Of a stretch of 64,000 bases of DNA, positions 14,614 through 25,802 are shown in pieces (position 1 is the first letter of the stretch; every line of letters begins with the position of its first letter). This stretch comes from Siderastrea siderea. Taxonomy: Eukaryota > Cnidaria > Anthozoa > Scleractinia > Rhizangiidae. The stretch lies in contig OZ034971.1 of assembly GCA_964030785.1 (NCBI GenBank), forward strand, positions 39,698,804 through 39,762,803, read 5' to 3'. The notes beneath the pieces were generated by a model. That model saw only the letters and a program-made list of their open reading frames with translations, did no database searches and had not been told where the DNA came from. Made by a program: the position numbers and the translations under genes.

Positions 14614-15495
14614 GGTATTGGCTGTATTCAACACATTGTTCAGTGTCTTCAGCTGAGAGGGAGACTCAAACAGCAAAGCAACACCAAGTCACCAATCCTG
14701 GTTCATCGTAAGCTAAGTTGCTTAAACGTGGCGCTAAATTCTGTTGATGCCATTTTCTTTTGCATTATTTGACTCATAATTACAGAACACAATGTTCAAA
14801 TGTAGATTTAAGACAACAAATAGTGACCAAGTCTTTCAATGCAATCTAATCGTTGAAAAAAGTGAGAGATTAAAACTGGGACCAAAAATTGATCAGCATA
14901 TTTTGATTGCTCCATTCAAATAAGTATATTAGCTCAAAAGCTTATAGCTCTGTATTTCCATAACGCATTTATTAACATATATGTTTTAGTTTATGGTGTC
15001 AGCTTGCAATCTACCAATATTGCAATTTCCTTGATGTTTTATTCAGTTGAACCGGATTACTGATTGCATTGGTTTGCTGGACAATGTAAAACCTTGTTTT
15101 AACTGAATGGAATTTAAATTTAGGGGGTATTTTTGTCTAAATTCTAATACTCTTCATGTTTGTCTATTATACATTGTATGTTTAGTCACATGGGGACAAA
15201 CATTCAACACACTTTTCATAGCTGTCTAGAAATTAAAACTACCGGTACTTCTTGTTTTAGAAGGTCATGAAAAGAGCAAATACATGTATATCAGAAAAAT
15301 AAGTCAAACCATTTTTTTTTTTTTTTTTTTCTCTTCTTGGGCACTATTCCTTTCTGAACAAAATTCTATTTATTATATTGTATTGTACATTGTATATAAC
15401 CATTAATGAGAAGATGCTGTTATAAAATTATTGTAAATAATGCAACTGAATGAAAAACTTTCAATGTATGATGTGCAACAATGTATAATAAATCA
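14614..15495 (+). CDS. Possible terminal exon with 3' UTR
   Basis: A T-rich tract ends in TTTTGTTGTAG at 14613. The sequence that follows is open in two frames. One stops at a TAA at 14710-14712 after about 32 codons (YWLYSTHCSVSSAERETQ); the other stays open to 14769-14771. AT-rich sequence resembling a 3' UTR follows, with an AATAAA at about 15486. No upstream coding exon could be linked, and the two competing frames show how weak this call is. Confidence 0.25.
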
Positions 15496-15660
15496 CTGTA
15501 TTAAATGTTATTCTGATAGTATTTTTGAAATGGCATTCAATTTTACTAATAGTAATGTCTGGGCAATTTGCCTGGCAACTAACTAACCTGCCAGTAATTA
15601 ATTTCCTGGTTACTTTTATTATTTTGTCTGAGTACTGACAAATTTAATTCAGCTGATCTT

Positions 15661-15910
15661 GGCAGCCACAGTTGTCTTACTTTTGTCACTGGCCAGGCTG
15701 GCCTTGGTGTTTAATGCCCGGCCAGTCTGGCCTGTGACCTGGCTCAACAAGGTTTTCAAGCCCGGCTTTGGCCCCGGTCTGCCACGGCCAGGTCAGGCCG
15801 GGCTCTGCCGCCTGACCACAGCTTCCCTGGTTTTTTTATCCCTTGGCCAGCCCGGCCAAAGCCTGGGCTGTGGCCAGGCTTTGGCCCCGGTCTACCCCGG
15901 TCTGGCCAGG
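15661..15910. repeat. GC-rich GGCCAGGC palindromic word array
   Basis: About 250 bp are packed with CTGGCC, GGCCAG, CCCGGCC and GGCCCCGG words on both strands, at irregular spacing in a region that is otherwise AT-rich. Its words share the CCTGG/CCAGG half-site with the arrays at 716-1143, 30451-30965 and 42600-43177, but the core differs. The open frames across it on both strands are composition artefacts. Confidence 0.85.
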
Positions 15911-16002
15911 CTCCTGATACAACCACCCACGTAAATATTACTTGGCCAGTGGGAATGCAATATGCCTTAGTGCCAGGCTTCTGTTGCATGCAACATCCAA
16001 TA

Positions 16003-16041
16003 TGGCAGCCAACATGATGATCGGAGGACGAACGCAAACAA
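16003..16041 (+). other. Candidate first coding exon or TSS-proximal exon
   Basis: An ATG in a purine-context start (ATGGCAGCCAACATGATG) is open for 13 codons (MAANMMIGGRTQT) and meets a good donor, AAG/GTATGT, at 16042. I could not find the exon it joins, so this remains a single-exon candidate. Confidence 0.25.
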
Positions 16042-16399
16042 GGTATGTGTGGATTTAAATAAATCCATGCTTTCAACTCATTGTTTCACTCGTCTTCCAG
16101 TCGTAAGTTTTGAAATAGTTTCTGACTGGAAAGTATCATTTTTCAAGCTGACACTTTCAGACAGACTTGGAAGACTACTGAGGCTAATTTCACTTGCTCG
16201 CTGGGCCACCAAACTTCTATTTTCACTTGCCCAAAAACAAAATTTACTTGCCCTAGGCAATGGAACTTGGGTTTTTTCCTGCCGAGGAATCTATTGCCTG
16301 TGTATGAAGTACCTCCCTGCAGTATCTTTTCATTACTAAGACATGCAGATAGTTCTAAATTTAGAGTTTGCAGACTAGATGACAGATGACATCCCAAAG

Positions 16400-16858
16400 T
16401 GTTTTACCTAGGGGGCTCCCCTGACGTTTCACCCCACCCTGCTTCTCAAGGGCTGCATGCTGTTCATTTTGTTCGCTGTCAGAGCTATCACTGTTAGTAT
16501 TCTGTTGATCGTCTTCGTGTTTCTGTGAACCCTGGGTTTTCAAATCTTTTCGTCGTACATCATATTCTTTGTTGGCATCCCTTTCATGAGATCTGGATGA
16601 TCTATGGCCTTCTTCACGCTCGTAATCACGAGTAACATTCCTTTAAGTCCGTTTATCTCCATTTGAATGTAACTTTGCTTTAGTCTCACTGTGTCATCTT
16701 CTTCTTCAAGATGACTTCGCTTTCTCTCTCGGTGTAAAATATTTTTACCTTCTTCTTGATCTTCGCTATCACTGCTACTGCTAGTCCGTCGTCTTCTTTG
16801 TACGTTTCTTCTGTTTTTATCAATACTATGATCACCTGCAAGCTTAACTTGTTCAACT
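16400..16858 (-). pseudogene. RS/acidic-repeat coding relic with a frameshift
   Basis: Read on the minus strand, about 150 codons have the composition of an SR-type nuclear protein: RRRRTSSSSDSEDQEEG, RERKRSHLEEEDD, then RDYEREEGHRSSRSHERD and NTNSDSSDSEQNEQH. The two halves are in different frames, with the shift near 16635, and no start or splice site brackets them well. It looks like a processed or degraded fragment of an RS-domain splicing-factor-like gene. The parent cannot be named from composition alone. Confidence 0.4.
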
Positions 16859-16898
16859 TGGTCAATCTATGCGTCCAAAACGCCCAAATTGAACACTA

Positions 16899-17210
16899 CT
16901 AAAAAGAATAAATCCCCCCCCAAAAAAACATGTTTTTGTATAGCATGATTTTGTATAGCTTACAACATTTTAAGGCTTTGCAGCTCCATATTGAACTATT
17001 ACAACAATAACCGCAATGTAAATGTAAATACACTCTGTAAATGTAAACACATGATACTTTTTTTAGGAAAAAAAATCCTGCAGAGAAATGAAGAGGAAAA
17101 AATATATTCTGCAGAGCATTTAGAAGGAAAAAAAATATCCTGCCCACCAGGTTGCTAGAAAAAAAAGCTTGCTGACCAGAAATCATCCACCCCCCCCCCC
17201 CCCCCCCCAA
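16899..17210. repeat. Poly-A/TCCTGC repeat cluster with poly-C tract
   Basis: Three or four imperfect units of about 45 bp carry the phrase GGAAAAAAAATCCTGC (17060-17170). They are followed by a run of about 20 C at 17190-17208. A second C run begins at 16914. The sequence is probably the edge of a dispersed repeat, and I see no coding content. Confidence 0.55.
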
Positions 17211-17720
17211 GAGTTAAATGGTCGGCCCCTAAACAATCTTCGTTTAGAGTCGAGTATTGCGAAGCACCAAAAAAGGTAACACACCTGTAAAACATAACAT
17301 GACATGACGTGACATTTTTTTTCCGCTCAAAGTAATAAAGTCAGTGCGTAACTGTGAAACGGTATAACTTGGCAGAAAAAGTCGAAAAAAACAAATGAAA
17401 GTAACAAAGGATTCCACAAATGAACGTTACTTGGAGCGACGCAATCTTACGTCTTACAAAAATCCAGACAAAACCGGACGCTCGAAAGGGACTAGAGACC
17501 GACAGAGTTAAAAAAAACACAAGGACGGCTCGTCAAAAATGTCTAGTTATGTAGCCTTGAAGGTATAAACTGAACATGTCCTAATGAGTATGGTAAGACG
17601 GATAAGTGACACAAATGTCTAACCAGTTGAGGCGCGGTAAAAAAGGTACATCATCATCTCAACCAACCCCACTCTTCCGAATCTCATCTCCTTCAGCTTA
17701 GCAAAGTTGCTGATTTAACA

Positions 17721-17913
17721 TCCACTCTCTCTAAAGCGGACACCCTCGGGACCAGCTCTAGATATCCGCCTTATATTAAAGAGGTGCCCGCCTTACTTTT
17801 TGAGAGAGTTAAGCTAGAGACAAACCAATGAAATTCGCTTGGGACCAGCCATATATGTCCGTCCGCTTAGAGAGATGTCCGCCTTGCAGTGGTGTCCGCT
17901 TACAGAGAGTTGA
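17721..17913. mobile_element. Short MITE with CTCTCTAAGCGGACACC ends
   Basis: The left end TCCACTCTCTCTAAAGCGGA and the right end (reverse complement TCAACTCTCTGTAAGCGGAC) are inverted repeats of about 23 bp. The interior repeats GTCCGCCTT-type words on both strands. At about 190 bp it is too short to code for anything. Confidence 0.6.
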
Positions 17914-18713
17914 CTGTAGTTGACCTCTTGCACTGGCACTTGATACATCTAATATACAACCAGCTACGGTTACTTTCTCAGGTGTTATCAAACTGCATGC
18001 ACGGAAATCTCTCGTGCAGATGTTCAATGTTTGTTTTTTGTTTGTGAGCCCGGGTTTTAAACTATCTGTTTGTCATCACCAGGATTAAGAAAAATGTTGA
18101 AGGAAAAGAAACAGCTATTGGCCACTGGTTTATATGTGCTTTCTGTGAGTTTTTGCATTTCATGCGTGGTTTCACGTTCGAGAAAGCTTATTTCCTTCGC
18201 AGATCAGCAAGTGCTTGATTGACGTCAGATTTAAAAGGTAAACCGTTGTGGCAGGAGCCCCGTTAATGAACTCCTTATGATTCATCAACAGGATGGGTTG
18301 GCAGTTGGGGTCTTGAGATATGGGGGCACTGCTATAAGATACCACTAAAATGTTCCGCAAGAAAGCGGTGCTAGGTAACGCTGACTACCTAAAATACTAC
18401 AAAATGGGACGCCTCTACTTATCCCCAAAAACTAAAGCTCCAAGAAAAGTCAAAAAGACGATTACTGTGATTACTAGTCACTAAACCCTCATCGCGGGAA
18501 GAGCCAGGCCACATGTATTTGTGATAGAAAAGCAGTGAGAAAGCGCATTACTCCCATATAAGCAATTGTGGCCCTAAAAAATTAGCTACATTTCATGTTG
18601 GATGTGATTTCCACTTATAATAGCTCAATGTAAGGGAGCAAAACAGAATGAATAAACGTTAACGTATTTTTATTGTAAATTAATTACTTATGGAAAACAG
18701 TGCTACATCTGCT
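17914..18713. other. Non-coding spacer
   Basis: Short open frames only. No exon borders, RNA gene or repeat structure recognised. Confidence 0.45.
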
Positions 18714-18985
18714 AAGGGGGCGCGTTGGTGTAGTGGTTAGCGCGTTGGACTTCAGATCTGAAATTCCGTGGTTCGACAAGGAACCTTACCCCCCATTTTA
18801 TACACCCATGTGTATAAATGGGTACCAGCGACATCTGCACTGCTGGGGGTAACCCTGCGATGGACTACCATCCCATCCAGGAGGGAGTAGCAATACTCTC
18901 AGTTGCTTCATGCTACAGAAACCGGGATAAGCTCCGGCTGCGTGGGGCTCCTTGGCTCGTGTGCTACTTTACCTTACCTTTACCA
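18714..18985 (+). mobile_element. tRNA-derived SINE
   Basis: The head carries a pol III A-box, TGGTGTAGTGG (18727-18737), and a B-box-like GGTTCGACAA about 35 bp further on, inside a GTTAGCGCGTTGGACTTCAG context typical of a tRNA-like head. A body of about 200 bp follows, ending in a TTACCTTACCTTTACC tail. The B-box has one mismatch to GWTCRANNC and the cloverleaf does not close well, so this is a SINE and not a functional tRNA gene. A degraded related head (GTTAGCGCGTCGGGG) sits at 28105-28150. Confidence 0.75.
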
Positions 18986-19524
18986 ATGCTACAAAGCTAG
19001 CTTTTGGCGGAAAGCTACAATTACTGACACAAGTCGTTGAAACGCCCTCCACTCCTACCCCTATTCAATGTTGCATAGTGTTGTCAGAGAGCGCTTGTCT
19101 TCATCTATTTGGTTGAAACTTTTTTACAACATTGCCATGTGGGAGAGGGAGGGAGACACAATTGCACCGACAGTGTTTCAACAAAGTGACACTGGTTGTA
19201 GCTAGCCAACGATGACAACACTTTTACTTCGCAATCATTCTTTAACAGACATTTCGAAGACTTATGGTAGTAAGTTCGAGGGACGAGGGGTGTAGGCAGG
19301 TTCTGACACCCGCAATAGTAACAATAGTGGATGTCAGAAACTTTAGAAAGGAACCTATACTCGCCTCAAGTCGACTTCTTAAGCCAAGACGTAGAACATA
19401 ACCGACGAATCACAGTTGAAAAAAAAAACTGCGATGGCAATGACTGTAAAACAGACTGTAAGTGAGTTGCTCTCTTTGAATGTTAGCCTCCGACCATAAA
19501 CAGTTTGATATTTCAGGGAAAACA
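18986..19524. other. Non-coding spacer
   Basis: I recognise nothing in this stretch. Confidence 0.4.
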
Positions 19525-19690
19525 AAGATCACTTTGCACACGAGGGGACCTTATTGTTTGCTTGTTCAGCACAATTATCCATTCAAAAGTCAGACGAGTT
19601 GCACTCGTCGTCCCACTACCATCTGTTCGCAACAGGGTCTGGGTGCGACTATCTCGTGGATGTCCTAAACTCAGCCTCGCTAACTGAGAG
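19525..19690 (+). pseudogene. Fragment of the NOX/ferric-reductase-like gene
   Basis: About 165 bp align by eye with 51540-51700 of the intact gene, including the coding block for the nucleotide-binding Gly-rich motif (CCCACTACCATCTGTTCGCA against CCCACTACCTTCTGTTCGCA). The flanks do not continue the match and the frame is broken. It is a third, much older or partial copy, separate from the large duplicated block at 22.5 kb, which shows repeated local copying of this gene. Confidence 0.65.
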
Positions 19691-22490
19691 TAATAAAATT
19701 TATATTTTCTACTTGGTCACCATGAACCCTTACACTCGACCTCAGCGTCAAACAGCTTGTTTAAGTTAGCAAGATTCTGACATAACTGACGGGACCTTAA
19801 AAGATCTTAAACGACCTTAAACGATGAAAAGGTCCCATCCATGCCCATCAGTTTGAATCGTTAATTTTAACATCGCGGACTTTTTTCCTGCTAAACATTG
19901 TCCACCAGTGCATGTGAACGAAAGCGATTGAACACGGAAAATGACCAAAGATTTTCAAAAGCGCATTCTAAAGAGATTACTGCAATCGCCGCGGTACCGA
20001 GTATATCCACAGGGTCCAGAGGAGTTAAATATGTACGCTAGAATTATCCTTCGTACATCTTACCTTATAAAATACATAACCACATCATTTTATCAATAAA
20101 TTTGCCTAATGCAACCTTTGTGAATCCAATTTGAACTGCTTTCTTCTCTTTGCATACGCTGTATTTCTCGATCTCGATCTCGCTTAGTACGCCATATCGT
20201 CCGCAATATTGAAAATTGCTATTAACCGCAGACCATTCTTCCGCGGTCGCCTAACACGTTGCCCGAAGGGCAACGGCTTTTGTTCGGAAAGGCGAAGCTT
20301 TCCGAACGAGGTACGAAGTGCCGAGTAAAAATAGTATTATTTAGTGTAAGTCGATCTCAGTGATCCTAAGAGCCCACAGTAATTTGACCTGCGGTAAAAA
20401 TATGGGTAACGCGAGTAACGCAAGTTCGCAGCAAATTATGTCGGTTGTCTTTCGCAAGGAAAACTGAACGTTCTGTGTTGTGTACTGGGGTTCGGTGTAC
20501 TACTATAGAGTACGCACAGAAGACTGACAAGTGCTTTACACAACTGCTTTATTGGACTGAATCATTCAAAGCTATTTACAATGATATATAGTGGTATAAT
20601 CACATGATTGCGGTTAAGGTATTCCATCCAATGATAATCTAATGACTAAGGAATTCATCCTAAAATAGTAATGAACACTACATTCTGCTCGAACTTCGCT
20701 CCTCTGGGCCCTGTGGTATATCCTTTACGTGAGGACGGCAATAGCACGCAAAAACTAGATATTTTCATGTGGTTTGGTCTCCTGTTCACACGCAGAAGAT
20801 AAAAAACTCAGGTTTTCGAAAACGATGACGTCACAACAGTGAAGACAAAATAAATCGCTACAAAGAAGTAAAAAAAGAAAAACGATTGGAACCGGTACTC
20901 GTGGACAGGGCTTGAATCTTGTGATGAACTAATCGTCAAGGGTGGCCATTCAATGTTCAATGTTCAAAGTTAAAGGTCAAAAGTTTATTCTTCAATTTTA
21001 TAAGTAAAATAAAAAGGATTACACTATCCCGCAAATAGCAGTAGCTAATCTGGGCGGGTAGTGTTTACATTAGTATAGATGTAGATATAGAGGTATATAG
21101 TATATAATGTTCAATGACTATTCTATGATCAATGACTAATGACTATTTTGCTGTGCTTCTGTTGTGATGCTGTTCGTTTCTCGAAAAATATTAGCACAAA
21201 AGTATTGTTTTACTTCTTTCAGTCTTTACATGTAAAAGAGCCTTTCATAGTTGTGAGTATGGACACTCTAAGGTGTGTAACACGAACATTCACCTCAAGC
21301 ACCTTCCCTTACTTCCCACCTCCCCATACTCCTTTCATGCATAAATATCGCGTACTATCACCCTCACCCCCCCCGCCCCTTTACCCACCCCAACCCCTTC
21401 CACTCCTACGCCCCTACTTTTATTTCCCATTTTATTCCAAGCCGGTTCACGCCAAGGAGCGTTACAATTGACTGTATTCTGAATTTAGAGAAAATATCAC
21501 TCAGATATCACAATAAAAGGTGCTGCCATTTTTATTGGAGAGCATGACCCCTCGTAGAGGTTTTTGGCCGTTTTGGTTTGAAAATTCGCAAAAATTTACG
21601 GTTGTAACCATTTTGATTTCAAAGTGAAAGTGAGTACGGATTTTACAGGCCAGGTTTGAAATAAGTGTTGATTTTAAAGGCCAGACCTGAAAACGGATCT
21701 TGGAAAATTACATACCATAACCATGGTCTGTAATAAGGAAAATTGGTATGGAGAACCGGGCGGCACTCCACCACCAAACATTGAGAGTTGTACCCACCTT
21801 CCTCGGTCATTTTCGAGCAAAAATAGCATGGATTCCATTCTCCTCGGGCGCCAATGTGGGACAACCTGCCATGAAGCCAACATAACTGACTAAATTAGTT
21901 TTCGCAGCGCTAACGAGTAAAACAAAATAGAAAGGCCCCGATAAAGTTTTGATCGATCAAAGTTTCCAGTTAAGCTGTTTACATAGTAGGTGATCTGACG
22001 CCATTTAATTCGAGGCTTCAACTCGCCTCCATTTTAACCCTTTCGCTCCCAGAGTCAATTATGAAAACTTCCAATATATAGTTTAACCTTTTGAGTCTGT
22101 GAACGAAACCCTATAGGGTGACCACTCAAATGAAGCCTCTTCAGCCGCGCTTTTACTATATACCATTTCTTTTTCAATATTTTGCAAAATGAAATTTGAT
22201 ATTTTTCTCTTCTTTGGGTTTGGACTCTCTTGGAAGTTAAAGGGTTTATAAGCCCCAACTTGCTCCCCACCAAACCACTGTTTGACCCTCCTAACTGTGA
22301 TTTCAATTTGAAAATATATCGATTTTTACAAAATTTGCTTTCACAGTTTCCGACTGTCTTTGCACCGGACGTATAGCACACTTGACCTATGCATATCAAA
22401 ATAAACGTTTGAACAATTGCTCACTACAACATATTCACGTTATGCACTGAACTTATGACGCACGCTTTTCGCCATTATCGAAAATCACAA
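19691..22490. other. Non-coding stretch with short hairpins and repeat fragments
   Basis: At 20256-20330 there are two neighbouring perfect hairpins (GTTGCCCGAAGGGCAAC and GTTCGGAAAGGCGAAGCTTT). A weak inverted pair (TATATCCACAGGGTCCAGAGG near 20004 and its partner near 20694-20720) may mark a decayed element. C-rich sequence lies at 21360-21420. From 21490 to 21880 there are repeat phrases about AGGCCAGGTTTGAAATA that resemble the region at 55230-55680. No exon was recognised. Confidence 0.45.
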
Positions 22491-22497
22491 ACACCTT

Positions 22498-23505
22498 ATC
22501 ATCTGGTGCGTGGACCGCGTGCTGTCCAAAGTTCATAAGGTCGCATTGTTCCAAACGTCCAAACATTGTTCCAAGTACGTCGTCTTGTACGTCAAACTCA
22601 ACAAGGCCATAAAATATGCTGTTGGCGATGTTTAGTCTCTTCATCATTAAGTCAAAGAAAGCGCAGGAATGCTACCTCAACGATCTCATCCCTTCACGAC
22701 CTTTGCAAATTTATCACAGGATTCGACATGGGACATTGGTTTTGTGATATCGATCATGGAAGACGAAGAGCCAATGTTTTCCCCATAGACAAACTGGTTG
22801 GCAAATGATGACCACACTTGTTCTTTGCACACGTGGCGCCCTTATCGTTCTTCTGTCAGTCAGCTGTCCAACCAACTCATAGAAGAGGCAGAGGGGATGC
22901 AGTCGCCGTCCCATGCACTACCTTCTGTTCGCAACTGAATCAGGATGCGGCTATCTTCTAGATGTCCTAAGCTGCCTCACCTACAGAACACAACCTTCGT
23001 TTCTCTGTAAAAGCCAAAGAAAGAAGCACATTATCGACATTTTCTACTCTGTCCGATGCAAGGCATTTTACAACTTTTTGCGTAAGCCAATCGACGATTT
23101 CCTGAGAAAGATCACTAAAAGTTACAGTAACTGTAACTTTTAATTTCTACTTCACCAGTCCAGAGGAAGAACAAGATGATTCCGATGCACCAGACACCCA
23201 AATCCAGCTCATTATTAGTCGAATATATTTCGAAGAAGTTCTCAAGTCCGCCAATGAAAATCCTCGATTTTATTTTGTAGGGAGACCGGCGATTGCCGAA
23301 AACGTGGAAAACATATGCAAGAGAAAAGGAATGAGGTTAGTGAAGGATTACACTAACGGACGGGGAAGCGACTGAGAAGACCGCCGTTTGTTGATAAAGT
23401 GTCTTAAGATAAGCTTCTGGGTTTTATTTTTCATTATTGCCATTTGCGTTGTAGCCGGTCTTGTTATAGATGTTAGGAGCATCAGATCAAAAATTCGCTA
23501 AAACG
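22498..23505 (+). pseudogene. NOX/ferric-reductase-like pseudogene (C-terminal half)
   Basis: This matches 51204-52240 of the intact gene at high identity by eye, beginning at ATCTGGTGCGTGGACCGCGT. It lacks the N-terminal exons and the first four membrane segments. It has a rearranged segment at 22525-22570, several indels, a 3-bp insertion that brings TGA into frame at 23373-23375, and a changed stop region. FAD- and nucleotide-binding motif codons (HPFTTFANL region, Gly-rich ATxSGCGYLLD) are still readable. Homology continues about 2.3 kb past the gene into the 3' flank, so this came from a DNA duplication and not from retroposition. Confidence 0.9.
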
Positions 23506-25801
23506 CATGGCTTGAATGCGACATAGTATTGATAGCCGAAGGACTAAGCTGTATTAGAAGCTTTGAAACACATTGTCGTAGAATACGCTTAGGAATTTCG
23601 CCAGGAAGTAATTGTTTTATGATTCTTTCTTGATTAGAATTCAGACTATATTTACTGCATGCTCATTTGTCTCAAGTTTGCTCTGAATGACGCCTTCGAA
23701 ACAATGGAAAGTCGAACAAAAAAAAAACGTACACACAAGCTTAGCTACGAAAAATGTTTCGAGATTTTTTTTTAAAAGAAATGTCAAACCTTCAGGGCCT
23801 TACAGGTGAAAACCAAGTGAAAGGACTTGAGCGACGCGAATATATCTTGTAATAGAAAACATATTCACCCTCTTAGTCGTCTGAAGACTTTTTAGATTTA
23901 CCTACGTATGATTATTCCATAATAAGGTTTGTTTAACATAGTTTCGTATTAAATAATCGCCTTTCTATGTAGCTCTATGTAGTCAGTACACGCTCAACAC
24001 GGCTGAAAGATAGCGATGAGACGGCGTCGCATTTCCAATAGTAGATGAAAAATCTGTAGCTATTCGCCGTTAGTCTTTCTACTTCCACAACAAAATGGAA
24101 ATATTTTATAGTTTGTTATTTAAGATATACTAATCCACCCAGCAAAGAGTAGGTGTCGCAGTTTTCTACTTGTTCCTATACACTCAGGCCACAGACTCAG
24201 TCACAATCAGTGAGAACACAAGCCAACGCTGTTTTTTTCCTCTTTCGCGCTCCTCTTGTCCCTCACAATTCAGACAGACATTCTTGTAAACCAACATTGA
24301 TAGGACAGGGAGACAGATTGTGTCCCACCTAATGCGTCTTACTGCAGTTTATGCCCCAGCAACGTTTTAATCACGTGTTCTTAGCGACGTTAAGGTCAAC
24401 GTAGCTCGGCGCTTAAATAGTTTTTGCTTCGTTGTCACTGCAGCTTTTCTGTGCACCTTTTACGGACTTAAGACGGCAAAAGGAACACTCTACGACGCAG
24501 TGGTTAATTACGGATAACACATGGAACTAACCAAAGGAACTGCGTAAACGAAATTACTGACTGTGGTACAAATGTACTTCACGCTGCAAACAGGGAAAAT
24601 ATTTGCTGACGTCATGACCCGGGCATCAAACGTGTACCTTATTGGATTAAAGACGGTTCTACAGTAGCTATACTTTGCATAACAACTGCTTTAGTTAATA
24701 GAGTGTGTATTCTATAAAATAAACGTCTGCCATCTTAACCCAATCCGTATCTGTGTGAGTTGGTCGGCAAGTTTCCTTGCTTTGCATGGGCCAGTCTGTC
24801 CGACTACAAGCTCAAGAACTATGAAAGAAGGTAAGCGATTGAAAACGCTCCGAAAATGGGGATTTTGGAAACGCAGTCCAAAATAAAGATTTCGTCGTTT
24901 ATAAGTGCCCGGCAGAATTTAAAGATTTGTTGAGATTCAACCTTCCATTCTCGCGTTAACGATCGAAAACAAAGGTTTTGGAAAACGATAACATTGAACA
25001 GTAAACAAGTCAGTACAAAGTAGTCAAAGTAGCTTTTTCGAATGGAAGAAAAAAAAAACCGATTCACAGCGGAAAGAGGTGGGTGGGCCTTCATTTGTGG
25101 TAAAATACCAGGGTGTGCCTTCTCAGACGGTCCGAGGTCCGCCTGAGAATCAGGCTAAAGGTGTGCCATGTATTGAACTGAACTGAAAGCTATCAGTTTT
25201 AATTGCCTAACCATTTACTGTTTTCATACTGCAGCTCGTTTCCATGACTTCACAAATAATGTTTCCTTGAACCTCTGCTAATTTTTTAGCTTAAAAACTC
25301 CAACGTGTGTTAGCGGACCGTTCACCTAACGCACCTCCTCCTGCATGTACTCATCCTCTCCGCGAGTTCTTCTCTTCTAATGTCGAGTTGGCTCATTCTC
25401 GCTTTCATCCCCACCTTCTCCCCACCCCCAGTTGGTTTTACTTTGCACTTCCAATCGCATGCAACTGAATTCTAAACTAAGAATACGTTATTAAAATACG
25501 AGTCCACTGTTTAAGGTACATGTGATACTTAAACGCTTGCTGACATAAGATATCTAGAATACATTTGATATTCTAGTGTTGTATCTCTCGCGTAGTAATC
25601 AGTGAACTAAAATCAGTATATAATATAGTTAAAGGTGCCTTAAATTTGTCAGTAGTCAAAGGTGTTCTAAACAATTCCAACTTGTATCTTGATCATGCTT
25701 AGTGTCAATATCTCAGAGATTTTAGTTTATTATTAAAAGGCCAAAACTGCCAGTTGAAGTGCGTTTACCAATTTACCCTGTGAAAAATGGTACGAGTACG
25801 C
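22498..25801 (+). repeat. Segmental duplication, left copy
   Basis: Paired with 51204-54597 in direct orientation. Identity is high along the coding and flanking parts, with small indels. The left copy keeps about 190 bp (25555-25746) that the right copy lacks. The right copy has a 303-bp MITE at 54219-54521 that the left copy lacks. Homology ends at AGTACGC on both sides, on the left just where the foldback element begins. Confidence 0.9.
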
Positions 25802-25802
25802 C

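Noticed and set aside
18720..18790. A functional tRNA gene
   Set aside because: A-box and B-box-like words are present, but the cloverleaf does not close and the sequence continues into a SINE body and tail.
20004..20720. Inverted-repeat element around CAGGGTCCAGAGG
   Set aside because: The arms match over only about 25 bp with mismatches, and no borders or target duplication can be read.
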